NCBI GenBank assembly: GCA_034440575.1
Contig: JAOTOL010001182.1
Coordinates: 149,001 to 213,000, forward strand
Direction of reading: 5' to 3'
Length of the DNA: 64,000 nucleotides
From: Imbricaverruca yamaguchii
Taxonomy: Eukaryota; Arthropoda; Thecostraca; Neoverrucidae
Shown: in pieces, positions 11,590 to 20,500 of the stretch
Layout of the letters: every line of letters begins with the position of its first letter
Position numbering within the stretch: position 1 is the first letter of the stretch
Notes under the pieces: generated by a model
What the model was told of the DNA's origin: nothing
Database searches by the model: none
The model's input: only the letters and a program-made list of their open reading frames with translations
Position numbers and translations under genes: made by a program

Positions 11590-12032
11590 ATCTAGCGTCC
11601 AGTTGTTAGTGTCCACGATACCGTCTTAGGCACACCGATCCCAGGTGAGATACCACGACAGCGGTGACGAGCCGTCCCAACGAACAAAAGGTTCACTCGA
11701 CATGTCCAGGTCGGTGGTATCCACCGATCCGTTCCGCCCGCATTTCCTCCTGGGCCGTGTGCTCCCGGTCGCAGCGCATGTCGGACAGCACCGGTAACGT
11801 CGCCGACCGGCCGCGCTCGAGCGCCGTCAGCCACCAGAGCACGGTCGCTCGTGTCAACGTGCGACACCCAACACTGGGCGCTACATGACCAATGTGGTCG
11901 ATGGGCCCTAAAGCCCTAATAACTAACTGACAACCGGCACGGTGAACGCCTCGCCCGCCAGCCGTGCCCCGGGTACGCTGTGGCTGTGTAGCGTGCCCCT
12001 CGCCGCAGGCGTACTGAGTAGTGGGCCGGCCT
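11590..12032. other. Intronic stretch without gene, GC-rich
   Basis: CpG-containing sequence with open frames of 70-90 codons on both strands and no recognisable domain. Confidence 0.45.
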
Positions 12033-12185
12033 TCCCCGGACGTGCGATACGTACGTCGGACGTACGACGTACGACACGACGTACGATGTCTACGGCGAAT
12101 ACGATACGATTAGTATATGACGAGACGGATACGACGAGACGAGTACGATACGATTCTACGACGTATGACGTACGATATCCACGAT
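12033..12185. repeat. Cryptic TACG/ACGA simple repeat
   Basis: Dense, imperfect CGTACGACGTACGA-type words, many of them palindromic (CGTACG), over about 150 bp. Confidence 0.85.
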
Positions 12186-12555
12186 GTCGTTCGGTCACAC
12201 GATACCTCGCTGTGACCGAACATCTGATGGCCGATCCAAGCAGTCGCAATCGTCCACCGCTGCCGCAATCATGTTCGCGATTCCCGTACGACAGAACGGC
12301 TCGGCACGCGCTGACCCGACCGCCGACGCGCCTCGCTTTGTTCGCGGGCCGCCTGCGAGAACGACTGCAGAAGACGAGTGGGCGCAGACCGCTGCGATTG
12401 CTCGGAGACTCAGACGTCGCTTTGTCGAATCGCGCCAATGAAACTCGAGCGTGCGTGGCCTCCTTCCAGAGCTTTCCTCCTGGCAAGCTGGTCCGACCCC
12501 GCTCACCTGTCACCGATACCTACCGTCGTCGACTACGCCATTGTCATCATTCCTG
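12186..12555. other. Intronic stretch without gene, GC-rich
   Basis: Overlapping frames of up to about 200 codons run through this GC-rich piece on both strands. None has a recognisable motif. Confidence 0.45.
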
Positions 12556-13140
12556 ATGCATACTCACTCACCTGTCACCATTTCTGATGCATGCTCATCT
12601 GTCGGAGTCCAGAGCCACTGCATGAGCAACCACCAACCTGACCATCAGCTTGTCATTCTACGAGTGGCTGTCAGCCTGGCCATCAGCCTGTCACTCGTAT
12701 ACGCGTATATGCGTAGACATCAGTCTGAACATCAGCCTGTCACTCCATGGGTGACCGTCAGCCTATCAGCTTGTCACTGAATGAGCAATAATCAGCCTGA
12801 ATATCAGCCTGCCACTCCATGAGTGACCGTTCGTCTGACCATCAACTTATCCCTCCACGTGTGACCATCAGTCTGACCATCAACTTATCCCTCCACGTGT
12901 GACCATCAGCCTGACCATTAACGTGTCTCTGAATGAGCAGCCATCAGCCTGAACACCACCATTTCCCAAGATGGTCATCACCATTTCCGTCCGCGTGATC
13001 ATCAGCCTGTCACTCCATGAGTGATCGTCAGCCTGACCACCACCTTGTCTCCGAATGAGCACCATCAGCCTGAACATCGCCATGTCACTCGATTAGTGAC
13101 CGTCCGCATGACCATCAGCCTGTCACTCCATGAGTGACAG
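12556..13140. repeat. Minisatellite, about 38-bp unit, roughly fifteen diverged copies
   Basis: The recurring phrases are GACCATCAGCCTGTCACTCC and ATGAGTGACCGTCAGCCTG. Two adjacent 38-bp units with CCACGTGTGACCATCAG lie at about 12856-12930. Confidence 0.88.
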
Positions 13141-13405
13141 TGAGTCTGTTGCACGCTCAGGGGCACTGTCACGGGTCTACAGACAGGAGGTGTGTAAGGC
13201 TAGAAGGCGGGACGGACCTATCGGACCTGATTCTGGCAGACTGGCAGCGCCAGCACGAGGTCGAAGACGCCAGCCGAGCGGCTCATGGACCGCCGGCAGT
13301 GTCCAGGTCGGGTCAGCACGAGGCCGGGCCGGCCACTCGCCGGAGCCCGCCAGAGCGGTTCGCGTGCTCCTCGGATCGGACTGCGTCGGACGGGACGGGC
13401 TGCGA
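13141..13405. other. Intronic GC-rich stretch, no gene seen
   Basis: Open frames of 90-217 codons overlap on several strands here. The composition is CpG-rich and no domain is recognisable. Confidence 0.4.
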
Positions 13406-13453
13406 AGCGCTGCTTCGATGTCGGGCTGTGCTGCCCGACATCGAAGCAGCGCT
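13406..13453. repeat. Perfect inverted repeat, 21-bp arms, 6-bp loop
   Basis: The left arm is 13406-13426 (AGCGCTGCTTCG...GGGC) and its exact reverse complement is 13433-13453. The loop is TGTGCT. The arms do not extend further. Confidence 0.95.
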
Positions 13454-13656
13454 GCTGCATCCGGGCGGCAGCTCCAGTGTCAGCGGAATCCTCCCGACAG
13501 AACGGAGGGCTGATTGTGTTGCGCCCTTCCGAAGTCGGGCGACCCGACCATGCCCAGTAACTTCCGACCGGGTTGACTTCCAGCAACGGCACGTAAGACC
13601 TACGAACGTATTGTGTGTCATCAACTCACCGCATACCCGACACGTAATAACATGCT

Positions 13657-13819
13657 GGTTGGTTGGTAATTGGTTGCACGACACATCGACCGTTGAGTCA
13701 CGTAGCGTCACCAATCTCTCACCCCGACTGGTCGCGGGGGAAGAGTACCGACAGGCGAGACTCGAACCCACAACCTTTCGATTGTGAGACGAGCAACTTA
13801 CCCCTAGACTACTCGTTCC
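13657..13819 (-). mobile_element. tRNA-derived SINE, family D, with perfect target-site duplication
   Basis: Read on the minus strand, the head is tRNA-like with GTCTAGGGGTAAG as A box and GTGGGTTCGAGTCTC as B box; between them CTCACAATCGAAAGGT resembles a Val-type anticodon arm. The body ends in ACCAATTACCAACCAACC. The 14-bp direct repeat CGTAATAACATGCT lies at 13643-13656 and 13820-13833. The element is therefore complete and fairly young. Confidence 0.9.
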
Positions 13820-13934
13820 CGTAATAACATGCTAGATCTGAGTTAATGATCAGTATGTCCACAAACTCCCTCGACAAAGAGCGCCGTGCCGAGCGCGAGC
13901 ATGTGGCTCACTCCCAATATCAAAACAATCATGT

Positions 13935-14245
13935 CCATTTCACTCACAACCATGGACCCAAGCAAGGCGTTTGATAGCGTAGACATTCTCCCAACTACTT
14001 GTCCACCAGATGGAATGGTGTGGAATTTCGTTCCGTTGGTTCAACAGCTACCTGGATAGCCGAGAGTATGGCGATTCGTAGTCGAGAGATGGCCCGTGGC
14101 AATTCGTGGACGAGTGCTCTCCCAGTGGCGTGCGGTGTTCCACAGGGCATCGTTCTGGGACCACTTGTCTTGGGCATTGCGGTAGCCACCGCCTAGTTCA
14201 TGAGTGTCTCATCTACTATGCAGATGATGCATAGCCTCTCGACTG
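13935..14245 (+). pseudogene. LINE reverse transcriptase fragment
   Basis: Three conserved RT blocks appear in order on the plus strand but in different frames: MDPSKAFDSVD (13951 on), a CGVPQGIVLGPL block near 14130-14165, and IYYADDA with the catalytic YADD near 14213-14233. A RWFNSYLDSRE segment lies between. The frames are broken by indels and stops, so this is a dead non-LTR retrotransposon piece. Confidence 0.8.
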
Positions 14246-14655
14246 CTCAATATCTAACAACAAAATAGTCCTATCGCAGCTCAAAACTCGTCTGGAGGTG
14301 TCGTGGCCTGTTCTCCAAAATTGACTTGAAAACAGCTCTCGTAGCATGAACACCTCCCATGCGGAATGCATCATCCCAAGCAATGGCACTAATCATTCAT
14401 CCCCGTGACCTATCTAAAATTATTTTCTCTCTTTCTCCTTGGTACGTGACTTAAGTATACCAGATAAATCACGTCCAAAACATTGACCAACTTCACACTT
14501 AGTGACCTCGCTGGCTTGTTTGTCTGTATACACCATATCACCTTGATCTCGAATCACTACTCCGGGTAAGAATATCACAGTTAATAGCCGAGCAAGACTG
14601 GCTGAAAAATTGCCGATCATCAGACGGCCACAGCGCATCGAAGGTTATCGGCGAC
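14246..14655. other. Intronic stretch without gene
   Basis: This may include decayed LINE sequence after the RT fragment. Nothing else is recognised. Confidence 0.4.
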
Positions 14656-14656
14656 A

Positions 14657-14872
14657 TATCCACGTGTCGCTCCTATGCAACTGCACGTGTCGCTCCTATG
14701 TAGCTTCACGTGTCGCTCCGATGTAGCTCCACGTGTCGCTCCTACGCAGCTCCACGTGTCGCTCTTACGTAGCTTCACGTGTCGTTCCTATACAGCGCTC
14801 CACGTGTTGCTCCGATGTTGTTCCACGTGTCGCTCATCTAGCTCCACGAGTTGCTCCGATGTAGCCCATCGC
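14657..14872. repeat. Minisatellite, 23-bp unit, about nine copies, each with CACGTG
   Basis: The unit is CACGTGTCGCTCCTATGTAG plus CTC, with small changes. Eight of the units keep a perfect CACGTG palindrome (E-box core). Confidence 0.93.
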
Positions 14873-14944
14873 AAAGTACGTCTCACAAAGCCGGGCAAGC
14901 CACACCTGCCACGAGTGTGACTAGCCGCACCACCAGAAGCAATT

Positions 14945-15095
14945 CCGTGGCAGACCGCAGCTGAATGAAAACATTGCAGGGTCAGACCGCAGCTGAATGA
15001 AAAAATTGTAGTCCCGGACCGCAGCTGAATGAAAACATTTCAGTGTCAAAACGCAGCTGAATGACAAATTGCAGTGTCAGACCGCAGCTGCAATG
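14945..15095. repeat. Minisatellite, 32-bp unit, about five copies
   Basis: The unit begins GACCGCAGCTGAATGAAAAC. Each copy contains CAGCTG. Confidence 0.92.
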
Positions 15096-15517
15096 TAAAA
15101 GGAAAATGCTGCCACTGCAGCCTGTTTCTGGCGCTAAGGCGATTGGTGCCTTGAAGAACATATCCCTCGGGAAGCATTTCCAACTGGCATTTAGATCGGC
15201 GTTAGGAATCGCGTGGTGTTTTTATCATCGCCTTCTAGTGCTTTCTCTTGCTTAATGCGCTTTTATAATCTCCAAATAGATCCATCCAGGTCCTGTTTCG
15301 TACACAACTGGATTTTATGAGTTTGTGGATCACGAATTGCTCTGAAAACACCATCTACGCATAGATGGCCATGGTGATGGAATACAACATAGTGTTGACT
15401 GAAGCTCCAACGGAACAGTAGACCCATTCAGCCATCGGACACCATCTTCACATTGTCTAAAATATGCCATGCGACAGCTGATCCACATGAAATGCACCGA
15501 TTTTAGACGAGGCCTAC
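15096..15517. other. Intronic stretch next to the exon, no further gene
   Basis: This is the 5' end of the 10-kb intron on the minus strand. No exon or repeat is recognised. Confidence 0.45.
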
Positions 15518-15670
15518 CTTTTCTGCATATGTAGTCTCCCGGCGAGAACAGGACCGGACTGAGTCGCAGAACCAGCTCGCAGAGGAAGCCAGCCTCCGTG
15601 TTCTGGAATATCTCCACCCGCTTCAGGGTGTCCAGATGCACGTGGATGGCTATTTCCGCCTTTAGTTTGT
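15518..15670 (-). CDS. CngL: Cyclic nucleotide-gated channel subunit, exon B (end of C-linker, start of binding domain)
   Basis: The minus strand encodes [20 protein letters not shown], a [16 protein letters not shown] block and [10 protein letters not shown]. These are the last C-linker helices and the first helix and strands of the cyclic nucleotide-binding domain of CNG channels. The acceptor is TTTGCAG just right of 15670. The donor is AAAAG|GTAGGC. The first two bases (AC) complete a split Asp codon with the G left by the 31.3-kb exon, giving LPDKLKAE as in the family. The final G joins GC of the 5.4-kb exon to make Gly. The reading frame is intact. Wording is near identical to insect CngL, so orthology is likely but not proven. 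Confidence 0.95.
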
Positions 15671-15677
15671 CTGCAAA

Positions 15678-16284
15678 TTGAGAATCATCGCTATTGACTT
15701 GGTGACACACACACATCTAGATTATCCGGCGCTAGAGTAAAGAAAGAGCGCACACTGGCGATGAAGACAAAGAACTAGGCAAGACCAATACAACAGACAA
15801 TGAGCCGTGTCAAAATGCAAAGTCAAAGTAAAAGTCATGTATTCGGCACACATGGCAAAGTCATGTATTCGGGGCTTCCACGTGGTCGCTGTTCTGCATT
15901 CAGACATTGTTGCGTGAGCACATCAGGGAAGAAAAATTACGTCAGAAACCTTTCAAGAGCATACAGCTTATACAAACGTATACCTGTAAAGTAAGGCTAG
16001 CGACACAGCGTCAGTACACTCATAAACACAGAGCGACTCGGTGCTTGCCTGGTGACTGGTGATAGTCTGTTCCAAGCGGCTGCAGCTCGGTATGAAAAAC
16101 CTCGCTGGGTCTGCGTGAGTCAACATTTTGTGAAATGAAGCTCACCGACTGACCCAGTTCTGGTCTCCCTCTGCGATACTTGTGACCGCCAGGTAAACAT
16201 CCTACGAACAGCTTCTGGGCATTGTCCAACGCACATGGCTTTGTGCACCTGAACGCAACCGTGCTCCTGAACCATCTCTGCAAA
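15678..16284. other. Intronic stretch without gene
   Basis: No coding similarity is recognised. A minus-strand frame of 87 codons at 16020-16283 has no known motif. Confidence 0.45.
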
Positions 16285-17025
16285 CTTCAGACATCTCCCC
16301 TCGTCGTCTCTCCAGTCAGATCCTCACATCCTGTCTCGGAGGGGGGCGGATAGTAACTCCCTTCTAAAATCCAAACTAGGCGTTGCACGAAAACGAAAGA
16401 GGTGCCATCGGAAAGCACTCGACGAGTAGGGTCCGGATCCACCCCAAAAACAATTTCCCTCCAAACGTGATGTCACTAGGGGGGATAGATTTTCACGACA
16501 CTTCACGACCTACATGATGTTTTTGGCTCTGGGGAATTAATTTAGGGGGATATTTTATTTGAAATTTTTTTGGCACCTCAAAATATTATTTTTGGAAATT
16601 CCAACATTTTTGGTTTCCAAGTTTTTGTTAATTATCCTTTTCTAATGGGTCGAGCAGACCGAGAAACGCTGTTGGAAGTCAACTTGCCCTAATAAAAAAT
16701 GTTTACTTTAACCAGAATCTTCGATTTGAACTGCAATATGAAATATCCAAAATTTATATGTAGTCAAAAATGGAAAAAAATGCAAAATTCCTCTCGTACG
16801 TTTTGTTGCATCCCTAAAGATAGGCAAACGCTGAAAGTTTCATAAAAATATATGTGCCCGTTAAAGCGTGACAACTGGTTAAATTTGCATAGGTGACCTC
16901 ACTTGACCTTCACAAACTCGTTGACCCTAGATTACCTGACTTCAAAATTTTGAAACAGCATGCCAAATTGATGTGGGAAAAGGTTTGCCAAATTTTGGCG
17001 TGCTCCCGTGCGCCGTTCGTTCATA
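16285..17025 (+). repeat. Dispersed repeat family E, copy 1
   Basis: This AT-rich block matches 50165-50930 in inverted orientation along most of its length. Shared landmarks in order are CAGATCCTC, a TC(G/A)TCTCGG segment, CATCGGAAAGC, CTCGACGAGTAGGG, ATGATGTTTTTGGCTCT, CAGAATC/CAGAATG after a Thr/Leu-like TTTAACC, GTGACCTCACTTGACCT and GCCAAAT. There is no coding capacity. It is probably a non-autonomous transposable element of unknown class. Confidence 0.72.
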
Positions 17026-17109
17026 CCCTGTCTCGGGGGTGGCGGATAGTAACTCCCTTCTAAAATCCAAAATAAAACCTGAAAAACCTGGCGCGAAAAA
17101 CCTGAGGGG
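17026..17109 (+). repeat. Second start of repeat E (partial tandem copy)
   Basis: The first 45 bases (CTGTCTCGG...GGCGGATAGTAACTCCC, then TTCTAAAATCCAAA) repeat 16328-16371 almost exactly. The sequence then diverges. Confidence 0.75.
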
Positions 17110-17580
17110 CGGTTTAAGATGTCCCTGCGAGCCGGGACAGGTTAATATGCGAATGCGCGGGAAAGTTGGTGCATTTTTGCATGTGGTGCAGACGGCACTG
17201 AGCAGCTCCTCCCCACAGAGATAGACAATAAACGGTGCGAGGAAAATGTGTACCTGGACTAAGAGCTTGAGGGTATCCGCGGTGAAATGATGGCGACATT
17301 TGTCTAGGGATGCTGTTATGGCGTTGCACTTGCGCACAACCATGGATATGTGAGAATCACAGCTCAGGTGGTGGTTGAAAAGGACACCTAATACTTTAAC
17401 GGTGGGATGTGGAGTTATGATGAAATCTGAAATGGTGATCTGGAAGTTGGCACTGCCTTCTTCAATGACGCCTTGGTGTCAAATAGGGTGCATTGAGTTT
17501 TGTCCGCGTTCATCCTTAGATTGTTGGACTGAAACCAAGTGTAATTAACACTCGTGCGTCCGGCGTTCCGCACCAACTTC
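17110..17580 (-). pseudogene. LINE reverse transcriptase C-terminal fragment
   Basis: The minus strand, from right to left, reads NNLRMNADKTQC, a broken VLGVLFNHHLS-like block, then SHISMVVRKCNAITASLDKC and LLVQVHIF. These are typical of the thumb region of L2/Rex/CR1-type LINE reverse transcriptases, which follows the YADD box. Frames shift near 17400 and 17240. The remaining 5' part and 3' end are absent. Confidence 0.75.
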
Positions 17581-17588
17581 GCCGGCCC

Positions 17589-18551
17589 GGGGGGGGGCAC
17601 ATGTCTGCCCCCCCCCCTAAGATCTATAGAACTGTTCTAGCTAGCTACAAACGGAAAAACGGCGTTTGTAGTTGGTGACAAGTTCTATCGAAAGTACTTC
17701 GGTCGTTGTTTTGCTCAGGTCAATATTCAGGTCACTGGATCATTATAGGTCAAATTCGACCAGATCGGGTGGGACTCTCAGATATTGTTACACATATCTC
17801 AGGACCCGTAACAGATGGAAGCAAATGGCAAATGCTATTCGACAGCCCTTGAAATGTGCTATCGACAATATGCGGTTTGAAGCAGGAATACTTCTTACTC
17901 CGAAGCTATGACCTCAGGTCAAGGTCATGCGGTAGCCTAGGGAGGGCATGTAATGTATCAATCGACACGTCTTGGCGATACCAGCACAATGACGGTCATT
18001 TCAGTCTTCTAGCTCAATGCAGTCCGATATAATGCGCAGAGGTGTGCTAGTGATCTCAGGTGACCTCAGATGACCTTGGTGAGGTCACTGAGCAAAAATG
18101 TCAGCCGTAGCATTGAGCATAGCTTCCAATTACACGCCACAACCGTTGTGAGGTCATTCCGAGTACAAATATGTAACCAAGAAACATTTGTATATTTTAC
18201 TATAGCCCTATAATAGGGGAAGCCATGGCCGCGACCTGACCTCAGGTCAATGCTACGAAAAACTCGAGATGTATACTATGGTCCCTGATCAGATCATGAC
18301 GTGTTATAAGTTTGAAATAAATCTTCAAATTATTGTGGAAGTTATGCCACCTAGAACTCCGAGGGACGTTGGGTCACATCGCCTGACCTGGTAACCTGAC
18401 CTGAGATGACCCAGGGTCAAAAATATATGAGGATATGCGGAAGAGACTAATGGACTAATGAGCAGCCATGCGAGGTTTGGCCTTGGTAACCCCATTAGTA
18501 TGGCGGTAAATTAGGAAAGACCGCAGGGGGCAGATATATGCCCCCTCCCCC
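17589..18551. mobile_element. 0.96-kb element with GGGGCA...TGCCCC termini, dense in AGGTCA half-sites
   Basis: The left end is a palindromic G-run/C-run hairpin, GGGGGCACATGTCTGCCCCC (within 17589-17617). The right end is the related GGGGGCAGATATATGCCCCC (18526-18545), best matched as an inverted repeat. Between them about 720 bp hold 14 perfect AGGTCA/TGACCT words. There are no coding frames. The structure suggests a non-autonomous DNA element, but target duplications were not found. Confidence 0.45.
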
Positions 18552-19734
18552 GGACGTGCGCGTGTAAAAAGGTGCGTGATCCCATCTAACCCTTTTTGAC
18601 TCGGCTCCATCAGAGTTCCAGCTTCTTGATGCCTCAAAACCACGAAATGGCGAACAATTTCCTTCTGGTAGTTGAATGCAGGACCTCAGCGCCATGCATC
18701 ACCATGATGCAGAGCTCCGACATCCTAAAACACCGCATTTCTCAACCCCAAGGCTTCAACGCCCCAGTGAGGCTTCAAATGACCGAATTCAGCTGACAAC
18801 GGCCAGACTACGACCAGGACAGGACAGACGACTTTGGACTGTCTACTGCGGCGTGGGATGCGTCTTGAAACTCGCTAAAGTACCGCAAATGCACCGTAAA
18901 AGAGGCATGAACAGCTGGGTGTCAAAGACTCGATGAATCCTCCTCCTCCTCCCCTACACCATGCGTTTTAGCAGCAATGTTTCTGAGCAATCTATGTCGT
19001 GCGAGGATGCCAGGATTCGATGGGACGGACCCATTCGTCTCATTCGCCAGCTGATCAGCTTTCGGGATTTTGTTTTGTGATTATAGTTGTCAGTATCAGC
19101 CGGGTCCAGTTGTTCAGCAGGGCTTTTATTGATGCCCTTTTCGCACGGTATTTTCAACGCTGCGTTCCAACTGTGTTACATTACAGGGTCGTCCGCCTTA
19201 TCACCTGGGGTTTTAAGCTGATTATGGAAGGATTTCGAAGCATTGGGGAGTGAAGCTGTGGGATTTCAGCCATTGGCTATTGGGAGTGTTGTAGGAATTG
19301 ATGGTTTTAATCTTCGGGATCTTGTAATGCATACGCTTTTGAACTCCGGTATATTTTATAAACATTGAAGTTACGAGAAACACGAGTTCTGGAATTCCTG
19401 AAGAGAAGCTGTCATTGTCATTTCAGGGTTTTGAAGCCCGCTGGAGTTTGAGCAGATGCTTAGGGGTAGCAGTTTGTAGATTGTAAGATTCTCGAGTTCT
19501 GATACAGACGTTTTGAACGGCGGTCCTTCGAACATTGAGTCTTTCCGACATAATCTGCATTGGTTATTAAATGATCGGGAAAAAAATATTTTAAATGTAT
19601 TTCGAAATACCAGCAGCGGGCCATGATTTCGCACAAATGCCATATTTGGCATTGGTATCACGCAGTTTAGCAACTCCATAGGGTCCAGGAGCATGTTAGG
19701 AAGGTTCTGGGGCGCACTGGACCAGCAATGGAAC
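18552..19734. other. Intronic stretch without gene
   Basis: AT-rich, with no recognisable coding or repeat signal. Short frames near 18500-18940 and 19371-19694 have no motif. Confidence 0.45.
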
Positions 19735-19890
19735 CAAATAATGCAGCTGTGGGACTGGACAATACGCCTGTGGGACTAAACAATGCACCTGTGTGCATTT
19801 CAGTCCCACATGTGTATTATTTAGTCATACATTTTGTACTAAATAATACACCTGTGGGAGTTAATAATACACCTAATGGACAATATGGCA
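19735..19890. repeat. Degenerate tandem repeat, about 23-bp unit
   Basis: AATAATGCACCTGTGGGACT-like phrases recur about five times, some as CACATGTG variants. Confidence 0.7.
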
Positions 19891-20029
19891 AGCATGTAGG
19901 ATATATTGGGAAAGCGGTGCATAATAGCGTATTAGCGGTGAAGAAAACAGCATCCGATTAAATTCGGAACTGAAAATATGTGCTGGGTTTGCAACCGAAA
20001 CTCTTGTACAAATTGTACAAGGCACACAT

Positions 20030-20380
20030 GGCGCTTATACACCCCTTCTATATCAGCATCTTTACAATGCACATATGGCAACCTTTCGATAGCATCATCC
20101 TCACAAGGCACATATAACAGCCTTTAGACAGCACCATCCTTACAAGGCACATATGACAGCCTTTCGATATCATCACCTTATAAGGTGCATATGGCAGCAT
20201 TTATATATCATCATCATTCCAAAGCACATATGGCCGCCCTTCTATGTTATCATCCTTACATGCATATACGGCAGTCCTTGGACATCTTTATTCTTACAAG
20301 GCACATATGACAGCTTTTCGACTTCACCATCCTCACAAGGCGCATATGGCAGCCTTTCGACCCGGCCATCCTGACACGTA
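20030..20380. repeat. Minisatellite, 39-bp unit, about nine copies
   Basis: Units contain CAAGGCACATATGACAGCCT followed by TTCGATATCATCATCCTTA, with substitutions and small indels. Confidence 0.9.
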
Positions 20381-20455
20381 AGTAGGATGCAGTGACGCCC
20401 ACGCTATCATAAGCCCAGATCTGAATGCACCTGCAGTTTCGTCAATTACACAATG

Positions 20456-20500
20456 ACGTGCATGACGCTGTCAGTGACGTCATTGACAAGAATGACGTCA
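20456..20500. promoter_or_regulatory. Paired CRE-type palindromes
   Basis: TGACGTCA occurs perfectly at 20475-20482 and 20493-20500, with a half-site TGACGTG at about 20455. These are consensus sites for CREB/ATF bZIP factors. No transcript is identified nearby, so function is inference only. Confidence 0.25.

Larger units (their letters stand above)
5433..15517 (-). other. CngL: Intron of the channel gene, 10,085 bp
   Basis: Bounded by donor G|GTAGGC at the 15518 exon edge and acceptor CAG at 5433-5435 (minus strand). It is filled with minisatellites, two SINE D copies, a SINE A remnant and a LINE RT fragment. No further channel exon was recognised. Confidence 0.85.
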
